Shown here: positions 42,490 through 49,298 of the stretch, piece after piece
Layout: every line of letters starts with the position of its first letter
Numbering within the stretch: position 1 is the stretch's first letter
Source of the DNA: Bacteroidales bacterium
Lineage (GTDB): Bacteria; Bacteroidota; Bacteroidia; Bacteroidales; P3
DNA length: 49,298 nucleotides
NCBI GenBank assembly: GCA_024400565.1
Contig: JAKSMQ010000010.1
Location: 1-49,298, forward strand
Direction of reading: 5' to 3'
The notes under the pieces: model-generated
What the model saw: only the letters and a program-made list of their open reading frames with translations
What the model was told of the DNA's origin: nothing
The model's database searches: none
Position numbers and translations under genes: made by a program

Positions 42490-43248
42490 ATGAATTTAAC
42501 ACTTCATATCTGGCGTCAGGAAAACGCCAAAGCCAAAGGTCGCTTTGAGACCTATAAGGTAGAGAACATCTCTCCCGACTGCTCTTTCCTTGAGATGCTC
42601 GACATTCTCAACGAGAAGCTCAACAACGACAACATCGCTCACCCCGTTTGTTTCGACAACGACTGCCGCGAAGGTATCTGCGGTATGTGTGGCCTCTATA
42701 TCAATGGTCGTCCTCACGGTAATGATACTGGTGTAACTACCTGTCAGCTCCACATGCGTCATTTCAACGATGGTGATGAAATCTGGATTGAACCCTGGCG
42801 TGCAAAGGCATTCCCCGTAATCAAGGACCTCGTAGTAGACCGTACTGCTTACGATAAGATTATCCAGGCTGGTGGTTATATCAGCGTAAATACCGGTGGC
42901 GTTCCTGATGCAAACGCAATTCCTATCAGCAAGATCAAAGCCGACATGGCTATGGATGCTGCTGAGTGTATCGGATGCGGCGCTTGCGTAGCTGCTTGTA
43001 AGAATGCTTCCGCTATGCTCTTCGTTTCTGCCAAGATCAGCCACCTCGCACTCCTTCCCCAGGGTCAGGTAGAGGCTCAGGATCGTGTACAGAAGATGAT
43101 CTGCAAGATGGACGAACTCGGTTTTGGTTCCTGTACCAACACCTACGCCTGCGAGGCAGAATGTCCCAAGCAAATCAAGCGTCAGAACATTGCTCGTCTC
43201 AACCGTCAGTTCATCGGTTCTATCTTCGGTCGTGACCGCAAGAAATAA
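42490..43248 (+). CDS. frdB: Fumarate reductase/succinate dehydrogenase iron-sulfur subunit
   Basis: Electron-transfer subunit linking the flavoprotein to the cytochrome b subunit. The 252 residues hold an N-terminal [2Fe-2S] ferredoxin domain with [10 protein letters not shown] (Cys59, Cys64, Cys67, plus Cys85 in TTCQLHMR). A C-terminal domain carries the further clusters through [18 protein letters not shown] and [15 protein letters not shown]. Cys54 is an extra residue near the first cluster. Codon use matches frdA. It is the last gene of the frd set and is followed 20 bases later by a strong terminator. Confidence 0.97.
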   Translation: MNLTLHIWRQENAKAKGRFETYKVENISPDCSFLEMLDILNEKLNNDNIAHPVCFDNDCREGICGMCGLYINGRPHGNDTGVTTCQLHMRHFNDGDEIWIEPWRAKAFPVIKDLVVDRTAYDKIIQAGGYISVNTGGVPDANAIPISKIKADMAMDAAECIGCGACVAACKNASAMLFVSAKISHLALLPQGQVEAQDRVQKMICKMDELGFGSCTNTYACEAECPKQIKRQNIARLNRQFIGSIFGRDRKK

Positions 43249-43268
43249 TCGGACTCTGATATCATAAC

Positions 43269-43304
43269 AGGTCGGAGGCGTTTTGTCCTCCGACCTTCTT
43301 TTTC
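43269..43304 (+). terminator. Rho-independent terminator after frdB
   Basis: aggtcggagg (43269-43278) pairs perfectly with cctccgacct (43287-43296), followed by tcttttt. It ends 15 bases before the next gene's start codon, leaving little room for a separate promoter. Confidence 0.9.
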
Positions 43305-43312
43305 TCTAAAAT

Positions 43313-44038
43313 ATGCAGATAGAAAATATACCGCAAGCTATACGGCAATGTGCCCAGGTCGCAGGGTTGTTATGGCAAAAAGGCTGGGCCGAACGCAATG
43401 GAGGTAATATGGTGCTTCGTATCGGAGAATCCGATGTTCTGCAGCTCTCTCTCGAACCCTCCGGATGTGTATTCCCATGCGGATGCAGCGTGCCTTTGCT
43501 GGCCGGTCAGTATTTCTATTGCAAGGCAAGTGGCCATCGCATGCGCGATTTGGCCAGCAGCCCGTTAAGCTACGGATGTATAATCTGCATCTCTGATGAC
43601 GGTATGCAATACCAGGTGTTGGGTTCCGGAGATCTGAAACCTACATCAGAGATAACAGCTCATCTGCTGATACATAATCAGCTGGTTGCCGAAAATTCCC
43701 CCAATAAGGCAACCCTTCATTCTCATCCTACCACCCTGGTGGCGTTGAGCCATATCGATTCGTTGTGTAAGGATGCGGAACTTACCAGAATACTTCACGG
43801 GATGATACCCGAAGCCCGACTTTTTGTTCCAAGGGGCATCAATATAATACCTTACTTCGAACCAGGTAGCGTAGAACTTGCCGAGCAGACTCTTCAGGCA
43901 ATCAAAGGTTGCGACATAGTGCTTTGGCGAAAACACGGAGTTCTCTCTACAGGTCCCGATATGATGGAGGCATTTGATAATATCGATATTATGGAGAAGT
44001 CTGCCGAAATCTATTGGAGATACCGTACCCTCATCTAG
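43313..44038 (+). CDS. rhaD: Class II aldolase, rhamnulose-1-phosphate aldolase-like
   Basis: A 241-residue class II aldolase/adducin-fold protein. The closest recognisable resemblance is RhaD, which splits rhamnulose 1-phosphate into dihydroxyacetone phosphate and lactaldehyde: GWAERNGGNMVLRI near the N-terminus, PTSEITAHLLIHNQL, the zinc motif LHSHPTTLVAL (against MHCHATNLIAL in E. coli), WRKHGVLSTGPDMMEAFDNID and AEKSAEIYWRY. It is slightly shorter than E. coli RhaD. No rhamnose kinase or isomerase is near, and the start is only 15 bases after a terminator hairpin, so its transcription is unclear. Beta-mannosidase follows after 48 bases, hinting at a sugar-use pair. Confidence 0.85.
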   Translation: MQIENIPQAIRQCAQVAGLLWQKGWAERNGGNMVLRIGESDVLQLSLEPSGCVFPCGCSVPLLAGQYFYCKASGHRMRDLASSPLSYGCIICISDDGMQYQVLGSGDLKPTSEITAHLLIHNQLVAENSPNKATLHSHPTTLVALSHIDSLCKDAELTRILHGMIPEARLFVPRGINIIPYFEPGSVELAEQTLQAIKGCDIVLWRKHGVLSTGPDMMEAFDNIDIMEKSAEIYWRYRTLI

Positions 44039-44086
44039 CCGCTAATTGCCATATTCTCCTATATGGCTCAAAATAAACTCTTTTTT

Positions 44087-46441
44087 ATGAAACGAACCAT
44101 CCTCTTTCTGCTGCTTCTCATCGTGTCGGCAACCCTTTTTGCCCAGAAGACACTTGTGAAGGAACTCAAACATTGGGAGTTTGAATATAACGGCCAGTGG
44201 TTGAGTGCAACCGTCCCGGGTTGCATCCATACCGATTTGTTGAACCATCGTTTCATAAAAGACCCGCTCCTCGGAACCAACGAAGACTCCGTCCAATGGG
44301 TCTCCGACCGCGAGTGGAGCTACCGGACTACGGTCTCTCTCGATGATGACCAGCGCGACCGTCAGCATTACGATCTCGTCTTCGAAGGACTTCAATGCTA
44401 TGCGACTATCAAGATAAATGGTCAGAATCGGCTCGAAACCAATAATATGTTCCGCCGATGGGTCGTTCAGCTCACCCAGGAAGAGATGGCCTCTAATGGC
44501 TATTCTGTCGAACTGACCGTTACATTCCATCCCACCCGTCCCTACGATGAGGCCGCCTTGAAGCGTTTGGGATATCCTCTTCCCGACAACCGTGTATTCT
44601 CCCGTACAGCCCCCTATCAGCAAGGCTGGGATTGGGGCCCTGTATTGAACAGCTGTGGTATCTGGAAACCAGTACGCCTCGAGATGTGGAATGGTAAGGT
44701 AGCCGAGCGCGACAAGATAGAAAAACCTTCCAAGTCAAAGGCCTTCAAGGATTTTCCCTATCAGGATGTCCGTGTTCATCGTACCCCCGACTCCATTGGA
44801 GAGGCTTTTACCTTTACAGCCAAGGGTAAACCCATCTTTGTGCGGGGTGCCAACTGGATACCCGTACATAGCTTCCCCATCCTCGATTCAGCCAACAAAG
44901 CCCGCTACCGCCATCTGCTCACCTCTGCCAAGGAGGCTAATTTCAATATGATACGCGTATGGGGAGGCGGTATCTACGAGCACGATTATTTCTTCGATCT
45001 CTGCGACTCCCTGGGCATCATGGTGTGGACCGACTTCAATTTCTCCTGCAATCCCAATCCCTCCGATAGTGCATTCCTTGACAATATCAGGATAGAAGCC
45101 GAAGAGCAGGTACGCCGCCTGGCACGTCATCCTTGTATCGTCCTGTGGTGTGGTAATAATGAAATCAAAAACGGATGGGAAGACTGGGGCTGGCAAGGAG
45201 TCTACAACTGGACGCAGGCCCAGCGTGATGAGATAAGCCATGGTATCGATACCATGTTCGATTACGACGGCATCCTCCATCAGGCTGTCCGTAAGTATGC
45301 CCCCTGGGTAGATTATTATCCCACGTCTCCCTTGTGGGGATGGGGCCATCCCGAGTGTACTACCGATGGCGATTCCCATTATTGGGGCGTCTGGTGGGGC
45401 GAACAGCCTTTCGAGATGTACCAGCCCAAGACAGGCCGCTTCATGAGCGAATATGGCTTCATGGCCTATCCCCAGGCCTCAACCGTACTGGCCTGGAGCG
45501 AAGGCCAGCTCAAGGAGAAAGATTTGCGTCGTAATGCTGCCGAGGTGTTGGCTTTGCCTGTTATGAAGAAACACCAGCGCCATGGTAGGGGTGTGGAGAT
45601 TATCGACAAGGCACTCATGCAATACTACGGCCGTTCTTCTGCCGATCTCACCTTCGAGAATTATCTCTATCTTACCCAGTTAGTCCAGTCTTACGGCATC
45701 AGCATAGGTATTACCGCCCATCGTATGCGACAGCCCTACTGCATGGGCACCCTCTATTGGCAGCTTAACGATGTATGGCCCGTTGCTTCATGGAGCAGTA
45801 TCGACAGCTATGGCAACTGGAAGGCCTTGCACTATGCCGTTAGGGATCTCTATGCCGAAACTACCATCCTGTCCGAACGCCGTAGCGATTCCACCTTTGC
45901 CTTTGCTGTGTGCAATCCACCTCGCACCCAGTATTATGTATCCACTCTCGATTATGTGACCTTCGACGGCAAGAAGACAGAGATAGGCAATGGTCAGATA
46001 GCGTGGGACAAGAAGATGGAACCCGTCGACAGCCTCTTCTGGTGGTCGTCAACCCTTACCGCCGGGCTTCCCAAGATCTATCGTCCCCAGAAGGGATACC
46101 TTTTCATGAAGTTCTATACTCTCGACAAGAATGGCAAGCAGCTCATCGGAACCAAGACCCATTTCCTTACCTATCCCAAGGATATGCAGCTTCCCCGAGC
46201 CAAGGTCGAGATGAAGGTCAGCAAACGCAAGGGTGGGCAGTATAAGGTAACCCTCTCCAGCGCAACTCTCGCCAAGGATGTGATGCTCTCCGTACCCATT
46301 GGTATTGAGGGAACTTTTAGCGACAACTATTTCGATATCCTTCCGGGTGAGAAGAAAGTCGTTACCTTCCAGGCAGCCGATCCCAATGTCGAGGTTACCT
46401 TTAAGATAAAGACGCTCAACGAGGTCCTACTGAGCAAATAG
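44087..46441 (+). CDS. Secreted beta-mannosidase (GH2), apparently lacking the second domain
   Basis: A glycoside hydrolase family 2 enzyme, periplasmic by its signal peptide (MKRTILFLLLLIVSATLFAQ), which removes mannose from beta-mannosides. The N-terminal jelly-roll domain reads WLSATVPGCIHTDLL to QQGWDWGPVLNSCGIWKPVRLE. The TIM barrel holds the acid/base Glu in WCGNNE and the nucleophile Glu in FMSEYGF (residues 367 and 463 if counted from 44063). Between VRLEMW and FTFTAKGKPIFVRGANWIP there are only about 40 residues, where family members have an Ig-like domain of about 100 or more. A C-terminal beta region follows. An in-frame ATG at 44063 would add eight residues; I prefer 44087 because it yields a standard signal peptide. 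Confidence 0.9.
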   Translation: MKRTILFLLLLIVSATLFAQKTLVKELKHWEFEYNGQWLSATVPGCIHTDLLNHRFIKDPLLGTNEDSVQWVSDREWSYRTTVSLDDDQRDRQHYDLVFEGLQCYATIKINGQNRLETNNMFRRWVVQLTQEEMASNGYSVELTVTFHPTRPYDEAALKRLGYPLPDNRVFSRTAPYQQGWDWGPVLNSCGIWKPVRLEMWNGKVAERDKIEKPSKSKAFKDFPYQDVRVHRTPDSIGEAFTFTAKGKPIFVRGANWIPVHSFPILDSANKARYRHLLTSAKEANFNMIRVWGGGIYEHDYFFDLCDSLGIMVWTDFNFSCNPNPSDSAFLDNIRIEAEEQVRRLARHPCIVLWCGNNEIKNGWEDWGWQGVYNWTQAQRDEISHGIDTMFDYDGILHQAVRKYAPWVDYYPTSPLWGWGHPECTTDGDSHYWGVWWGEQPFEMYQPKTGRFMSEYGFMAYPQASTVLAWSEGQLKEKDLRRNAAEVLALPVMKKHQRHGRGVEIIDKALMQYYGRSSADLTFENYLYLTQLVQSYGISIGITAHRMRQPYCMGTLYWQLNDVWPVASWSSIDSYGNWKALHYAVRDLYAETTILSERRSDSTFAFAVCNPPRTQYYVSTLDYVTFDGKKTEIGNGQIAWDKKMEPVDSLFWWSSTLTAGLPKIYRPQKGYLFMKFYTLDKNGKQLIGTKTHFLTYPKDMQLPRAKVEMKVSKRKGGQYKVTLSSATLAKDVMLSVPIGIEGTFSDNYFDILPGEKKVVTFQAADPNVEVTFKIKTLNEVLLSK

Positions 46442-46566
46442 CCGGCATACAGGTACGGATAAGGTCATTCCTCTATGCTGACAAATATTATTTATCTTCA
46501 AGTGTCTGATAACACGAAATATGAGTGGGTCAGAAACTGAAAAAACGATGAAAATAATCAACTTCA

Positions 46567-46598
46567 TTTGCTCAATTAGAATATCTTTTGTATCTTTG
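46567..46598 (+). promoter_or_regulatory. Promoter of the secreted C1 peptidase pair
   Basis: TTTG at 46567-46570, a 20-base spacer, then tatctttg at 46591-46598: a textbook Bacteroidota promoter. The leader to the ATG at 46730 is about 125 bases and may fold, with aacggttttctgtgtt-type segments, but I see no named riboswitch. Confidence 0.75.
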
Positions 46599-46729
46599 CA
46601 TTTGGAAAGTTTAACAGGAAAACGCGCTTTCTGTGACCTAAACTGCTGTTATTGAAAAGAGTTAAGCGTTCTGAAACGGTTTTCTGTGTTTATTGAGAAA
46701 CGATATAAAAGTAATAAAAAACGATAAAT

Positions 46730-48157
46730 ATGAAGGTAAGAAGTCTTATCCTCGCAGCGCTCCTCTTATCAGTAGGAAGTTTGTCTGCTCAGAACAATGG
46801 CGGCATCAGCCAGGAAATGATGCAGCAGATAAAGAAATCATATAGTGGCAACGCAGCCGACAAGGCACTCCGCAACGCAATGGTCAACAGCAAGATTCAG
46901 ACTCTTGCCATGAACTATGAGAATGCAACCGCATTCAATACCCAGTTCTCCAACCGCGTCAATTCCGTTGCCTGTACCGACCAGAAGTCCAGCGGCCGTT
47001 GCTGGATGTTTACCGGAATGAATGTGCTCCGCAACAAGGCAATCCGCGAACATCATCTTCCCTCCAACTTCCAGTTCTCACAGGCCTACCTCTTCTTCTA
47101 CGACCAGCTCGAGAAGAGCAACCTCTTCCTCCAGGCTATTATCGACACCCGTGCCAAGTCTCTCGACGATCAGGAGGTACAATGGCTCTTCAAGAACCCC
47201 CTCAGCGATGGCGGTCAGTTTACCGGCGTAGCCAATCTTATCGACAAATATGGTCTTATGCCCAGCGATGCTATGCCCGAGACCTATAATACCAACAACA
47301 CCTCACAGATCTCCAGCCTCGTCAGCCTCAAGCTCCGCGAGTATGGTTTGGAACTCAGAGACATGGCTTCCGCCAATGCCAACGCCAAGAAGAAAGCCAA
47401 TGCTGCTACTCTCGAGAAGAACCTCCAGACCCGCAAGACCGAGATGCTCGGTACCATCTATCGTATGCTCGCCCTCACTTTTGGCGAACCTCCCGCTCAG
47501 TTCACCTGGAACCAGCGCGATGCCAAGGGCAATATCGTAAGTACCGATACCTATACTCCCATGAGCTTCTACGAGAAATTCGCCAAGCAGGACTTCTCCA
47601 AGTACTACATGGTAATGAACGACCCCACCCGTCCTTATTATAAGGTCTACGAAATCCAGTACGACCGCCATGTCTACGATGGTCAGAACTGGAAGTATAT
47701 CAACCTCCCCATGGAAGAGATTGCTCCTATGTGTATTGCTTCCATCAAGGACAGCACCATGATGTATTTCAGCTGCGACGTAGCCAAGTGCCTCGACAGA
47801 GAGAAAGGCTTCTCCGATCCCAACAACTTCGACTACGGTTCACTCTTCGGAACCACCTTCCCTATGGACAAGAAACAGCGTGTCAGCACATTTGCTAGTG
47901 GAAGTAGCCATGCTATGACTCTCTGTGCTGTCGACCTCGACAAGGACGGCAAGCCCGTCAAGTGGATGGTAGAGAACAGCTGGGGCAGCAACTGGGGCCA
48001 CCAGGGATTCCTCATCATGACCAACGACTGGTTCAATGAGTATATGTTCCGTGTAGTTCTCGAAGAGAAATACATCCCCGCTGCTACTCTCGAGCTCCTC
48101 AAGCAGAAGCCCACTATGCTTCCCGCATGGGATCCTATGTTCCTCCCCGAGGAGTAG
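46730..48157 (+). CDS. Secreted C1B aminopeptidase (bleomycin-hydrolase/PepC type)
   Basis: A 475-residue papain-superfamily peptidase of the PepC/bleomycin-hydrolase type. Unlike the cytoplasmic PepC of lactic acid bacteria, it carries a signal peptide (MKVRSLILAALLLSVGSLSAQ). The catalytic residues are visible: QKSSGRCWMF (Cys91), SSHAMTLCAV (His394) and VENSWGSNWG (Asn416). The helical stretch at about 210-250 is rich in Ala, Asn and Lys. The C-terminus is FLPEE, without the family's self-blocking free C-terminal arm being obvious. A second, shorter paralogue starts 56 bases downstream. Codon use is strongly biased, as in frdA. Confidence 0.93.
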   Translation: MKVRSLILAALLLSVGSLSAQNNGGISQEMMQQIKKSYSGNAADKALRNAMVNSKIQTLAMNYENATAFNTQFSNRVNSVACTDQKSSGRCWMFTGMNVLRNKAIREHHLPSNFQFSQAYLFFYDQLEKSNLFLQAIIDTRAKSLDDQEVQWLFKNPLSDGGQFTGVANLIDKYGLMPSDAMPETYNTNNTSQISSLVSLKLREYGLELRDMASANANAKKKANAATLEKNLQTRKTEMLGTIYRMLALTFGEPPAQFTWNQRDAKGNIVSTDTYTPMSFYEKFAKQDFSKYYMVMNDPTRPYYKVYEIQYDRHVYDGQNWKYINLPMEEIAPMCIASIKDSTMMYFSCDVAKCLDREKGFSDPNNFDYGSLFGTTFPMDKKQRVSTFASGSSHAMTLCAVDLDKDGKPVKWMVENSWGSNWGHQGFLIMTNDWFNEYMFRVVLEEKYIPAATLELLKQKPTMLPAWDPMFLPEE

Positions 48158-48213
48158 TCGCCTCCTTTCAAACGAAAACCGAAACGAATAATTTATAAAA
48201 TACAACCTATTCA

Positions 48214-49298
48214 ATGAAGAAAGCATTTATCGTCCTCTGCGCCATTGCCGTGGTTAGCACTGGTGCCTTCGCACAGAAGAAGGGCAAGAAAGAAACCAAA
48301 CAGGAAGAAGGTTACAGCTTCACCATCAAGAAAGAGCTTCCCGTTACCCCCGTCAAGAATCAGCATCGTGCCGGTACCTGCTGGTGCTATAGCGGTCTTG
48401 GCTTCATTGAGGCCGAACTCCTCCGCATGGGCAAGGGTGAATACGATTTCAGCGAGATGTATCTCGTTCACAAGACCTACGACGATCGCGCTATGGCAGC
48501 TATCCGTACCAGCGGCGACGTAAGCTTCAGCCAGGGTGGTGCCTTCAACGATGTCATCTATGGTATGAAACATTACGGTCTCGTTCCCGAAGAGGTAATG
48601 CGTCCTGGTGTTATGTATGGCGATTCCCTCTCCGACCATAGCGAGCTCTCCGCTCTTACCGATGTTATGGTAGCAGCTATTGCCAAGAACGACAAGCTCA
48701 AGACTCTCCAGCGCAACAGCAATGGTGAGATGCTTTGCAAGAAAGCTATCAGCGCCGTTCACGATGTATACCTTGGCGTATGCCCCGAGCGCTTCACCTA
48801 CAAGGGTGTTGAGTACACTCCCGAAAGCTTCTACAAGAGCACAGGTCTCAATGCTGACGACTATGTAAGCATTACCTCCTACACCCACCATCCTTTCTAC
48901 GAGAGATTCGTTCTCGAAATCCAGGACAACTGGCGTTGGGGTCTCAGCTATAATGTTCCCATCGACGAGATGATGGAAATCCTTGACAACGCTATTGAGA
49001 ACGGTTATCCCGTAGCTTGGGGTAGCGACGTTAGCGAGCAGGGCTTCCGCATGGGCGTTCGCAAAGGTTTCTGCGTACTCCCCGCTACCGACGGCAAGAA
49101 CGTAGCTACCATGGGCAGCGACATGAGCCATTGGACCGGTCTCAGCGCTCAGGCTATGCAGGATGAGGCTGCTAAGCACCCCACTCCCCAGCGTTGGGTA
49201 AGCCAGGAAGAACGTCAGGCTGCTTACGACAATCGTGAGACCACCGACGACCACGGTATGGTAATCTACGGTACCGCTACCGACCAGATGGGCAACGA
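48214..49298 (+). CDS. Second secreted C1 peptidase, truncated by window end
   Basis: The reading frame starts MKKAFIVLCAIAVVSTGAFAQ (signal peptide) at 48214 and runs without a stop to the window end (361 codons). The motif KNQHRAGTCWCYSG holds the catalytic Cys56. FSQGGAFNDVIYGMKHYGLVP follows, and late in the visible part TDDHGMVIYGTATDQMGN holds the catalytic His; the catalytic Asn motif would lie beyond the window. It resembles the upstream peptidase and the C1B/PepC family, but the Cys-region sequence differs (GTCWCYS against GRCWMF). It probably shares the promoter at 46567, being 56 bases after the first gene. Confidence 0.9.
   Translation, partial: MKKAFIVLCAIAVVSTGAFAQKKGKKETKQEEGYSFTIKKELPVTPVKNQHRAGTCWCYSGLGFIEAELLRMGKGEYDFSEMYLVHKTYDDRAMAAIRTSGDVSFSQGGAFNDVIYGMKHYGLVPEEVMRPGVMYGDSLSDHSELSALTDVMVAAIAKNDKLKTLQRNSNGEMLCKKAISAVHDVYLGVCPERFTYKGVEYTPESFYKSTGLNADDYVSITSYTHHPFYERFVLEIQDNWRWGLSYNVPIDEMMEILDNAIENGYPVAWGSDVSEQGFRMGVRKGFCVLPATDGKNVATMGSDMSHWTGLSAQAMQDEAAKHPTPQRWVSQEERQAAYDNRETTDDHGMVIYGTATDQMGN

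Noticed and set aside
48211-49254. A 347-residue minus-strand frame at the window end
   Set aside because: The plus strand encodes a clear C1 peptidase with a signal peptide and catalytic motifs; the minus frame is its shadow.

Overview
The window looks like chromosomal DNA of a Bacteroidota bacterium, most likely order Bacteroidales. Three things point there. Promoters match the Bacteroidota -33 TTTG / -7 TAnnTTTG consensus, often as TATCTTTG. Leaders are A-rich and lack strong Shine-Dalgarno sequences. Lineage-specific families are present: PorP/SprF, a PorE-like OmpA protein, GldJ, a type IX secretion (T9SS) sorting domain, BspA-type leucine-rich repeats, DUF3667 and a Bacteroidota-type topoisomerase IV subunit B. 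I see no phage, insertion sequence, CRISPR array or rRNA. One tRNA (Leu, UAG) is present.

Layout. 1-604: an 11-bp tandem repeat array and non-coding DNA. 605-4887: a lipoprotein, tRNA-Leu, parE, an acidic/AT-hook protein and a small ferredoxin. 5282-11508: gpsA (minus), then a lamin-tail protein, pepD, a thioesterase and an LTA-synthase-like sulfatase (plus). 11894-18708: a minus-strand envelope operon of tamB, a GT9 glycosyltransferase and a phosphodiester glycosidase. 19124-22421: a minus-strand operon of LRR protein, PhzF-like protein and DUF3667 protein. 23291-28339: tsaD, porP, porE-like and an FAH-family gene (plus). 28488-34968: minus-strand genes including nadD, a T9SS cargo protein, msrA, gldJ and a second porP. 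35880-43248: WG-repeat protein, pyrC, PepSY-like protein and the fumarate reductase/succinate dehydrogenase genes frdC-frdA-frdB, ending at a strong terminator. 43313-49298: rhaD-like aldolase, beta-mannosidase and two tandem secreted C1 peptidases, the second cut by the window end.

Most genes are housekeeping or envelope functions: T9SS and outer-membrane biogenesis, anaerobic respiration, cofactor and pyrimidine synthesis, and peptide turnover. The least expected signal is non-coding. Four intergenic regions (about 1-264, 18910-18997, 22750-22947 and 35393-35557) hold degenerate arrays with an 11-bp or 2x11-bp period. Three of them share unit sequences, in both orientations, and two copies differ by exactly one 11-bp unit. 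I know of no feature class that explains them.

Other oddities: tamB has no canonical start codon upstream of its membrane anchor; FrdC carries a large helical insertion predicted to be periplasmic; PyrC carries a charged helical insertion; beta-mannosidase seems to lack its second (Ig-like) domain; and a protein with a histone-H1-like tail and an AT-hook lies next to topoisomerase IV. All calls come from reading the sequence; no database search was run.
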